DNA from: Thinopyrum elongatum
Taxonomy: Eukaryota > Streptophyta > Magnoliopsida > Poales > Poaceae
Assembly: GCA_011799875.1 (NCBI GenBank)
Contig: CM022297.1
Coordinates: forward strand, 523,741,362-523,805,361
Direction of reading: 5' to 3'
DNA: 64,000 bases
Positions 20,355 through 29,406 of the stretch are shown one piece after another. Below the pieces are notes generated by a model. It was not told the DNA's origin and did no database searches. It worked only from the letters and a program-made list of their open reading frames with translations. Position 1 is the stretch's first letter. Each line of letters opens with the position of its first letter. The position numbers were made by a program, and so were the translations under genes.

Positions 20355-23154
20355 CTAGGTCTTCCTCGGGCGAGGACCGAAAGGCGATAAGCGCTGAGGC
20401 GGTGCACGATGCTCATGATAACCACGACCATAGATAGGGTCATCTGTCACTGTCTGTGTCTCCTGCAACGGCGGTGGTGGTGGAGTGTGAAACACTGTCT
20501 GCGAGAAGTCATAAGTGTTTGCATCTTGGTCATCATTATCCCCGTCGCCCTCTAAGAACGAAGCACCACCACTAAGCATCGGTGACTGCACTGAATGCAT
20601 GAACGGTTGCAACTGGTTGCCGCCTGCGGTAAAGTAAAACATGTAAAATTGATACAAATGCATGAACAATGCATGAACGAAGCACCACCACTAAGCATCG
20701 GTGACTGCACAAAATGCATAAACGGTTACTACAATGTTGAAAAGAATGTAGTAAGTAGTGTTACCTAGTTCCATCTGTTGATGCCAGTAAGCGCTCCCTG
20801 GTTGTGAAGGAGGTGGTTGATGCCAGGAAGAGCTCCCTGGCTGTGAAGGATGAGGTTCTGAACGGTGCACAGAGGGTCGTGGTTCTGAACGGTGCACAGA
20901 GGGTCGTGGTTCTGAATGGTGCACAGAGGGTCGTGGTTCAGAATGCTGTAGAGAGGGACGTGGCGGACGATGTGCTTGAGGAGGAACTGCAAAATCCGAA
21001 GATCGTCTATACGTAACAGCTGCGTAAATCCCGCATTGCTTGTCATCAAGATGCCTCAACCATGAGAGGTGCTCTCGCGGTGGGATAGTATCTCCCCTCT
21101 GAAAGCGCTGCATTAAAGCGGAAACCTCCTCTCGCGCCTCGCTTGTCAAGTCAACCTGTACACGAAGAGTTAACCAATTAGATCCTCGTTGTATGACAAA
21201 CAACACGAATAGATAACCAATTGAATATGTCCAGGTTAAGAAAAGACTTAACATCTGAGAACCATGGCACGTACCGCGTGGTGTCTGGTTCCCATAACAG
21301 AGGCAGTTGGGTACATATCGCTGTTGAGAGGGGCTTTGATCTGATCAGGAGCAGCTGATGGAACCAAGTAGATCCTTGTTGTATGCCGGTAACGCTACAG
21401 ATACAACCCGAACTTGTCCCAGTTAAAGGGCCGAACCACATCCAGATATTTGTCGGCGCGGTAGTCCATTCATCAACGTAAGGGGTAATGCTCTGAAGCC
21501 AATAAGCGATGGTCTTGTCTCCTCCTAGGCGACTGTACCTGAGATTGACATGCGCGTTACATGATTAGGTATATTCTGAATGCAGAGCTGAGAAATAAAA
21601 TAGTATTTCTACTTACTTGTGCACCTGTTCTGGTAAGTGTGGAATATCTGGAATGTCAGGCTCTTGACATAGACCGAACTGTCTCATCACCCTATGAAGA
21701 GCCATCTCCTCAACCGTCACGTCAAACACCAACTTGGCCTTGGTCATCCAATAGTGCTGATCTCTAGTGCACAATCCAGAAATCCCAACTGGGTACCTGG
21801 ATAATATAGCCTGATGCGAGTATGGCTCCCAGATAACTTGATCCTTGTGCAAACTATCAAACTGCGCTGTGAAGGCCGAGTAGCAGCCCCTCACCTGGCT
21901 ATGCGCAAACTGTCTCTGTGAATGACAACAAATAAGCATTAGTAATACTATTGAATGGCAAGAAATAATCGAATTAATTGTTACTTAATATGAAAGTACC
22001 TCTCGCCGTGTCCAAACAGATCCCATAGTAGGCAAGTCGCCGATAGCAGGCACATAAGCCCCAGCTAAGTCCTCCAAACCAAAAGGTTTATCAACGTAGA
22101 CATAGGGTCATCCAATAGGGAATCTCTCATATGACCAGAGCTGCAACAATAATTCACATCCAACAATACTTGATTTTCTAGACTTCAACAAGCAACCTTT
22201 GCACAGGCCTCTGTACGTAGCCGCTAACACAGCAGAACCAAAACTCCTCTGCAGAATGTCCCCAGGGCAATTTGCGTCAGCTATCTCTCGTGCAATACCG
22301 ATGAGTCGTGCATCGACAGTGGTCACATGGTACTCCGTAAACATCGTCTTGCCGAACAGCCAAAGAATATATGCCTCTAGGGACCGGTCAATCTGTGCCT
22401 CTGACAACTGAACATCGGGATATCCTAACGAGACAATCTACATAGAAACGTAATGATTGTATGAACATCGGGCAACTAAAAAAACAACATTTGTTTAAGT
22501 GGCCATGAAGGTTACCTGAAACTGGCTCAACCATCTAAAAAGAGGCCCATGATGATCGTTCTCTATGGCTCTAGCAGTTGGCACCGCAGCCAAAAAATGG
22601 GTCTGCATCGATTCTGGCCAACCAGATTCTGCCTCTAAAGGACCTATGGCAGCACCGGCCAGAGGTAATCCCAACAAGTAAGACACATCCTGTAAAGTAG
22701 GCGCCATCTCTCCCTAGGGAAAGTGAAACGTATGTGTCTCTGGTCTCCATCTATCTACTAAGCAGGTAAGAAGTGACTTGTCATAAGAGAAACGTTTCAC
22801 TTGCCTCTTGCGTAACTGCAATGGTTCACCTGCCTCATCTAAGTTTGGACCATCAACCCACTCATCCAATGTACCCTCAACCAGTCGTGCCAAGGGTAGA
22901 AGTCCAGCCCAACTTAACCTACAAAATAAAGAGCTGTAGCACACTGTTAGCGGCTATGAAAAGTATGTCAAACATAGTAAGTCATTATATGGATTCCATT
23001 ATATGCATACATACCTATCAACCCATGAATGGTGTATCATCCAGTTAGACTTTGGGGTGCGAGTGACCAACACGTCTAAGTTCTTGCCCGCTTCCATAAG
23101 GGCGCCTCGGTGCTTTCTATCGATATTACCATTAAGCAACGGATACGAAGACAT
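20355..23154 (-). pseudogene. Plant mobile domain (PMD) gene of the MULE, seven exons, broken
   Basis: Exons read from GT-AG borders: 23154-23015, 22918-22516, 22437-22000, 21915-21617, 21538-21275, 21155-20765 and 20623-20355. The product (about 735 residues) starts MSSYPLLNGNIDRKHRG and has the PMD core LPLARLVEGTLDEW, ETHTFHFP, GEMAPTLQDVSYLLGLPLAG, ATYRGLCKG and LLQLWSYERFPIG. These match the MAIN/MAIL1-type PMD carried by many MULEs and some Gypsy elements. The C-terminal part has a 9-residue repeat (SEPRPSVH core, 3.5 copies, about 20840-20945) and proline-rich tails. Lesions: TAG 22716-22714, TGA 22110-22108, TAG 21397-21395 and a frameshift in exon 5 near 21470. It lies downstream of the transposase in the same orientation, with its own start. 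Its role in transposition is unknown; nuclear silencing functions are known for host PMD proteins. Confidence 0.88.
20556..20731. repeat. Partial exon duplication in the PMD gene
   Basis: About 55 bp of the last exon (gaacgaagcaccaccacta... at 20556-20610) recur at 20676-20730 inside the preceding intron with few changes. The copy leaves the exon-7 splice acceptor (20625-20624) untouched. Confidence 0.8.
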
Positions 23155-23192
23155 ATCTGCAATTCAAATAACAAATCTCAGGTGCAAATAAA

Positions 23193-23410
23193 ACATAGTA
23201 CAAACATATTACAAAGTAAAACATAGTTCAGACCGTATTACAAATTAAAACATAGTCCAGACCGTATTACAAATTAAAACATAGTCTAGACATATTACAA
23301 ATTCAAACATAGTCCAGACATATTACAAATTCAAACATAGTCCAGACATATTACAAATTAAAACATAGTCCAGACATATTACAAATTAAAACATAGTTCA
23401 ACATAGTACG
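23193..23410. repeat. Minisatellite between MULE transposase and PMD gene
   Basis: About eight copies of a 27-30 bp unit (acatagtccagacatatta + caaattaaa variants) fill the 265 bp between the transposase stop (23419) and the PMD start (23154). This is the transposase 3' end and the PMD promoter region. Confidence 0.88.
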
Positions 23411-23418
23411 ACTGCCAA

Positions 23419-26241
23419 TTATATAGCTTGTGAGTTATTTCTTCCTCGTCTGCCCCTTCGGCCTCGACTGCCACGACCACGTCCGCCTCTTGCTCCTGTT
23501 GTCGCAGTAGTCGAAGTGGAAGCACTCGTCAATGTGGAAGCACCATCTTTGTTCAGGTCGGGACAATATTTCATCCTATGCCCATAAGCCGCGCATAACA
23601 AACATTGTCTGGTTGCTCCACTAGCTTCAGATTGGTCCATATCGTTTCGGATGCGACGGGCCTTTTGTCTGCTCCTACTTGTTCGCCGAAGGTCTGGATG
23701 CGGGATGTATACTCTCTCACCGTCGTTTACCTTGTTGAAATTGCCAACGACTCTAAACCCTGTCATCTCACCTGTCCATGTGTTGAGCACTGCTTCTTTT
23801 AAATAGTATGGGGACACGAAGGAGATAGCGTCCAACTCAATCTGGCCATAGGAAGCCAACACATGTGAGCAAGGTAGGTGCAACAACTTCGGTTTGTTGC
23901 ATGTACACTCACACGTTGGATAAAATTCCGTTCCAATTTTTACCTCGTGCGTCTTCACCTCATTTCCAGAACCAAAACCATCAGTAGGAAGCTGAACCTC
24001 ATACCTCCGTTCCTGATTCCCTATGAGTCTGATAGTGTGCTTCTTTGCTTTCTCTATCTTCTTTGCCATGTACCCCATGACACGACTACAATAAGGTGTG
24101 TTGTGATTATCTGCAATATGCTTCTTTGCTAACTCGTTCCTTTCTCTGAAATATCTCAAAGTGCCATGGAATACAGCCTCCACAATAGCTGTGAGTGACA
24201 ATGCTCTATTCCCTCTGAGTACAAAGTTATACACCTCTGCAAGATTGGTTGTCATGTGGCCATACCTAGCTCCATGGGTGTCATGCAGCAAAGACCAATT
24301 CACTGGAGGCTCTTTCTCTATCCACTCAGAAAAATTCTTTATTGCCCTCCCATTCTTTCTCTTAGTATTAGGAGGGTCAACTGCTGGCAAGTCACAAAGA
24401 CCTACTGGCTCCTCTAGCTCCGCGATGAGTGCTGCTAATTTAACCTGATCTTCTTCCATTTTCTTCCTCGCACGGACCTACTTCTTAGTAAACTTATCTA
24501 GTTTTGACCAAATAAATCCGTATTTGCGCTACTGGCTCTGCTTGCATAATTTTTTTAACAAGTTCATCAGCCGCTTGTTCTTAAACTGTGAGAAAAAATT
24601 AGCCCCAAGATGGTGCATGCACCACCGGCTCAGCAAGTCCTTCCAAGGTGTTGGATTCCTTAATGTCTTCACGGCCTTCAATATACCAGCATGTCTGTCA
24701 TGAATGACACACATGTTTGGTCGGTCCTGCACAATGGCAATTTTCACTTGCCGGAAGAACCATACCCAGCTCGGAAAGTTCTCACCCTCCACAAATGCCA
24801 TGGCAAGTGGGATGATTTGATTATTCCCATCCACACCAATAGCAGTCAGGATTTGCCCTTTGTACTGACCGGTCAGGAATGTACCATCCACAAACATAAC
24901 AGGAGGACAATTCTGGAAAGCTTCGATGCACATAGCAAAGGAGAAGAATACTCGTTTCAAAACCTTGAAATTTGGTATACTAAGCAACCTCGTGTGTTGT
25001 ACGTTCACATAAGTGCCGGGATTCCTCTCCTTTAGTATGTCAAGGAGACGGACAACATTATCATATGAGTCACAGAACGTCCCAAACATTTCCTCCATAG
25101 CCTTCTGCTTAGCCCTCCAAGCCTTCCCATAACGAATGACATAATTCCATCTGACCTTCACTGTTGTCTGGATGTGTTTTGCTTCCATATCTTTCTTCTC
25201 TACTATCTCAGTATACATGAGTTGCGCAATGAGAGTTGAAGTCAGGTTTGGATGATTCACCAGAAGGTTTTTCCTCACACAATTAGGTGGGACGACATTG
25301 GTGACAACCCAGTGGATGTCATACTTCGGCACGTGCCCGTGCACCTTCCCAGGACAACCTGTTTCAACACATTTCACGGTATAGTTCGTTGGACTTGATA
25401 TCTGTGTCCAGAAAACCCTCTGCGTAGACATTGCCCACTTTACCATCGCATACTTCAATTTTTTCTTTGTATCAAATATAGCCCCTATCTGGACTTGGTT
25501 CTGATTATACTGCCATGGAGTCTCATGGCCATCGTTGACCGTAAGGCCGGTGGATATGTCCTGATCCCATGCAGAAGGAATCAGTACCTCCGCTTCATCC
25601 TCGGAATTTCCAGAATCCAGTTCCTCCGCCAATCCATCCTCGTCCTCTTCCAGTATCACCCTCTGCATTTCATCTCCTTCCTCATCCCCATCGGCAAAAC
25701 CAGAACCAGCTAATATTATCGACTGACTACTCTGCCCGGTATAATGACCACAAACATTGTGTGGCACGTAGTCCAACTCTTTGTCGGGTTGTCTAGCATC
25801 CACATCCGGTGGCTGTGACTCAGATAAATTAATCTCGCTAGCCACTTCACTGCCATGGCCGGGTTCATACCCCCTGTGGAGTTGTACGGTATTCTCCTCC
25901 TTCGCCACAGGTTGCACAAGTGCATATGGGTGGATTCTTCAGTCTCGGCAACGTCTTAACAGGGTCAACCAATGTTGGCTCCTATCTATCGGCATCAACT
26001 CCCACTTGACATTTTTACAGGATTTGGTCCACAATGCATGAATACTGACGGAACCTACTTCAGGATCCAGCCCGAAACTAGTTGTCAACCAGTACTTCAA
26101 CTGTCTAATGTCCAGTCTGTCCGGGTCTGTTAGTGTCAGGACGCCATTTTTAAACTCGCTAAGATCAACCCCCAACTCATTATATCGAACATTTCCAGCG
26201 CCGTAGTAAACAGTCAAATTTACTGATTCAGGCATTTTCAC
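23419..26241 (-). pseudogene. mudrA-like: MULE transposase (MURA-like), one frame with three stops
   Basis: One uninterrupted reading register of 941 codons, no intron. Residues 1-100 form the N-terminal MULE domain (MKMPESVNLTVYYGAG). Catalytic residues: Asp 452 (FVDGTF), Asp 515 (IHDRHAG) and Glu 669 (NLAEVYN). A SWIM zinc finger follows (CxC...CSH, about 777-793), then a CCHC knuckle (CLLCAAYGHRMKYC) and a Gly/Arg-rich end. Stops: TGA 25941-25939 (codon 101, fits CGA), TAG 24531-24529 (codon 571, fits CAG) and TAG 24480-24478 (codon 588, fits CAG). All are single C-to-T changes. ATG 26241 is chosen because it opens the conserved N-terminal domain. The stops separate the first two catalytic acids from the third, so no active enzyme can be made without read-through. 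The family cuts and joins at the TIRs in the nucleus. Confidence 0.95.
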
Positions 26242-26500
26242 CTGTCAGACATTGCCATCTTCTCATTAATCACAACTAACACAATTATTATCCGCTACAC
26301 TAACTAAAATCCACTAAAATGCCACCACATACAAATTAACACTAACACAATTATTATTATTCGCTACACTAACAAAATTATTACTCCGCTAAAATGCCAC
26401 CACATACAAATTAACACTACAATTCGCAATATGACTTATCTACACTAACTAAACTATACAACTCAGAGAAAATTTGTGAGGACATGATTATACCTTAGCG
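26242..26500. repeat. Upstream region of MULE transposase with a doubled unit
   Basis: The string tgccaccacatacaaattaa recurs (26320s and 26395s) with 'ttcgctacactaac' around it. The unit is about 75 bp. It lies directly upstream of the transposase start and probably contains its promoter. Confidence 0.6.
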
Positions 26501-26900
26501 GAGTACTTGCACCACCGAACAACGACAGCACCACCGCCGCCCCCTCGACGACCGGAGGTTCAACTCCGGATACAACCCAAGCTGCACCTCCTCCTCACCA
26601 CCTCCTCCTCCACAGTTGCTGCTCCTCCTCACCACCACCTCCTTCTCCACCGCACCTCCTCCACCCCACCATGGCTCCTCCTCCCCAAACGCACAAAAAA
26701 CTATCCCATAGCAAAAAAAAAACACCGTAGGCCGTCGGAGAATGCTATGATCTATCTATTATGTGCCTTGGATGTGAAAATGGGTGGAAAACGGAGGAGA
26801 TCGACGTGGGTTGGCTTTGTCTACAGAGAGAACGAGAGAGAGAGCGCCAGAAACAGAAACAGAGGCGAGCACGGGAGGAAGGAGACGAGCGCGACGGGCT
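26501..26900. other. Low-complexity CCACC/CTCCTC tract and AG-rich tract inside the right MULE end
   Basis: 26520-26700 is a proline-codon-like CTCCTC/CCACC run, and 26825-26885 is an agagagaac run. Open frames here are compositional artefacts. Confidence 0.55.
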
Positions 26901-26904
26901 TATC

Positions 26905-27214
26905 CACACCTTTTCGGTCAAGTGTTGGCCGAAAAGGTTTTCGGCCGCTGGCAGGCCGAAAGCCGGCCTTTTCGATCGCGCGTAGGCCAAAGCTACTATT
27001 TTTGGCCTGCACCTCACCGACGCCAGCTCTTCGGCCCAGGAAGGCACCTCTTCGGCCCAGGAACGGCCGAAAACCCCTTTTCGGCCAAACCCTGGCCGAA
27101 AACTCCCTCTTCGGCCAACACAAGGCCGACGGGGTCATACTTTTGATTTTTTGGCATTGTGTGCTATAGTTTCCGAAATTGCTATAAATAAAGGTATAGT
27201 TTTGAAAAAAAATC
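26905..27214. repeat. Right MULE TIR and GGCCGAAA array
   Basis: Roughly 27030-27214 is the inverted complement of 7187-7370. The GGCCGAAA/TTTCGGCC motifs continue inward to about 26905, giving more than ten copies. Confidence 0.88.
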
Positions 27215-27223
27215 TTCCAAATG

Positions 27224-27524
27224 TCTGTAGATTAAACACTAGTACTATGGTTGACCAAGAAAATGTATCATGTAAACCCATACTTATGGTACAACACGTG
27301 TATCCATGGCCGAAAGCATACTCTTCATTTCTACAAGCTCCACATTTTTACCAATTTTTTAATTTGACAGTTTGCATGAAAAACGCTTCGGGAGTGGGTC
27401 CTCTAGCGACTGCCATGGCGACACGTTGACCCATTGGAGACGGCCATGGCAGACGCGTCGGCGGCCCCGACGTCGGGCAAGGCTTGGCGCGGGAAGTCGT
27501 TATTCGGGCAGTTCAACAGTATTT
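27224..27524. other. Unassigned sequence between MULE and LINE relic
   Basis: Unique-looking sequence that turns GC-rich after 27400. No gene or repeat signature was recognised. It may be the decayed upstream part of the LINE. Confidence 0.4.
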
Positions 27525-28838
27525 TTTATTTCAGGAAGTATGCCCGATGGGATCAACGATACCACTATTGTTCTAGTAATACCTAAAGTGAAGAATCTCC
27601 AGTCAATTAAAGATTTTTGACTGATCAGTTTCTGTAATGTCATATATAAATTATCTCCAAGTGTCTGGTTAATAGACTAAGACCGATGCTGAATGGTATG
27701 ATATCACCTACTCAAACTGATTTTATTCCTGGTAGATTAATTTCTGATAATGCACTCATCGCCTTTGAATGTATGTATTCCTTGAGTACGTTAAAAGATT
27801 ATCATGATAATTATTGTGCATACAGGCTAGATCTTACTAAAGCGTATGATCGTGTGGATTGACAGTTCTTGAAAAGTATGCTTGGAGCTTTTGGTTTTGC
27901 GCCAGTTTAGATTAATTGGATTGTGACTTGTGCTACGTCGTTAGAAATTTTGGTGACCCGTCTCGTGGTCTCATGTGGGGATCCCTTATCATCATAATTT
28001 TTCCTATTTGTGGCTGAGACCTTGTCGTTGCTGCTTAATAATGCTTGTGTTAAAGAGGCCCTTTAGGATTTTTGGTTGAACAGGCAGGCTCGAGGTATCT
28101 CTCATTTGTTGTTTGTTGATGATAGTCTCCTATGTTTTTAAGAGATCAATGATTAAGTTTTGACCATTAAAAGCATTTTGACAGTTTATGAGGAGGGGAT
28201 TGGTCAGTTGCTGAGACCGGATAAGTGATTGATAACGTCTGGGAAGGACTGCAGTTTGAAAGAGATCAGGTATCCACCATGGTTATTCTTCAAAATATCG
28301 CCGATGGTTTTGAGGATAAATATCTAAGTTTTAATCTATTGAAGATAAAGTTCTTCAAGGACTTTCGAACTAGACTGAAAAATATGCCTCTAGTGGGGCG
28401 AAGGAAATTTAGACCAAGTCAGTTATTCAGGCTCTCCCGGTGTATGCTATGGGAATTTTCAAATTTTCGGCCTCTCTTTGTGAAGAGTTATTATCTCGGC
28501 TTAGCAGTAATTTTTGTTGGGGTGCGAGGAGGACAGGAGGAAGCCTCATTAGTTGGTTTGAGACAATCTGGTAAGACCCAAAGCGAGGGCGGTATGAGTT
28601 TTTGTGATCTCAGTTTATTTAATCAATCACTCTTGGCTAAACAGGCTTGGCATTTAATGCTTTATCCGGATTCATTGTGCACCAATGATGAAGGCTCTCA
28701 AGTGTATAGTACCTTCCACTCCCTAGGGAAAGATTCTTCAATGGCGATCCATACACCCTTTGGTTTATGAAAGCTAGGGACTTGTTATTTATAAATTTTG
28801 CAGTGAATGACCATCTTCCATTCCACGTGATGTCCCTA
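27525..28838 (+). pseudogene. L1-type LINE reverse-transcriptase relic
   Basis: Fragments in shifting frames match plant L1 reverse transcriptase in order: INDTTIVLVIPKVKN (27553), LRPMLNGMISPTQTDFIPGR (27680), RLDLTKAYDRVD (27825), the catalytic LLFVDDSLL (near 28105), and the later thumb/linker block GGMSFCDLSLFNQSLLAKQAW (28590-28650). Several stops and frameshifts interrupt them, so it is an old copy. The 3' part is cut off at 28838 by the CACTA element. No poly(A) tail or target duplication remains visible. Confidence 0.88.
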
Positions 28839-29050
28839 CACTAGTAGAAAACAGGGTACTAATCCCGGTTCCAGAGGGCCTTTAGTCCCGGTTCTGGAAC
28901 CGGGACAAATCAAACGGGACTAATGCCCAAAACCTTTAGTCCCGGTTTGCTTACGAACCGGGACCAAAGGAGGGCCACATGGCCGCTCTGGGGCGCCCAG
29001 GGAGGAGGACCTTTAGTCCCGGTTGGTAACACCAACCGGGACTAAAGGGC
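28839..29050. repeat. CACTA terminus and palindromic subterminal repeats
   Basis: After the CACTAG terminus, inverted units with TTTAGTCCCGGTT paired to AACCGGGACTAAAG occur near 28880, 28939 and 29011, each able to form a short hairpin. Subterminal repeats of this kind are the binding sites of the DNA-binding CACTA protein. Confidence 0.88.
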
Positions 29051-29406
29051 AGCCACGCATCAGCAGCTCCCAGGCTCTGGGTTTTTTTTTTTGAAATGGG
29101 GGGTTTATTAGGGGTTTTGGATGGTTTAATTAGGGGTTTCATATTGTGTTAGCTATAGCTAGCTAAATATAGAGAGAAGTTGCCTCTCTTTCTCCGTGCT
29201 TGGTCGACGCTAGCTACTACATATAGAGAGAACTCGACGCTACTAAGCAAATGAAGGAACCATTAATTACACAAGATCGTCATGAACATATACAGAAAGA
29301 AGTGACCTCTCTTTCTCCGAGATTGGTCGAACAACAAGTTTTCGTATTTCTATCCGACGCTACTACATATATACAATATAACAAATCTTACGATCCCTGA
29401 CATCAT
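29051..29406. other. CACTA 3' non-coding region
   Basis: A T-run, then AT-rich sequence with a doubled 'tatagagagaa...ctctctttctccg' motif. This is downstream of the Ulp1-like gene stop and probably its 3' UTR. Confidence 0.55.

Larger units (their letters stand above)
7187..27214 (-). mobile_element. Mutator-like element (MULE) with plant mobile domain gene, 9-bp TSD
   Basis: The left end gattttttttcaaaactat at 7187 is the inverted complement of the right end at 27214. The TIRs agree for about 185 bp (7187-7370 against roughly 27030-27214). The 9-mer TTCCAAATG lies directly outside both ends (7178-7186 and 27215-27223), the target duplication expected of Mutator elements. Without the nested copia element the MULE is about 8.26 kb. 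It holds a minus-strand transposase, a minus-strand PMD gene downstream of it, and a plus-strand ORF facing the PMD gene. Both TIRs continue inward into arrays of the motif GGCCGAAA. The element was once autonomous; all but the plus-strand ORF are now broken. Confidence 0.95.

Noticed and set aside
23193..23410. CRISPR-like regular repeat
   Set aside because: Units are contiguous without unique spacers, and the genome is a plant nucleus; it is a minisatellite.
24459..24529. Intron between two transposase exons
   Set aside because: Both sides are in the same register and the intervening bases translate to conserved-looking sequence broken only by two TAG codons; no splice borders are needed.
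26507..27169. 220-codon plus-strand frame at the right MULE end
   Set aside because: Runs across a CTCCTC low-complexity tract and into the TIR array; no domain.
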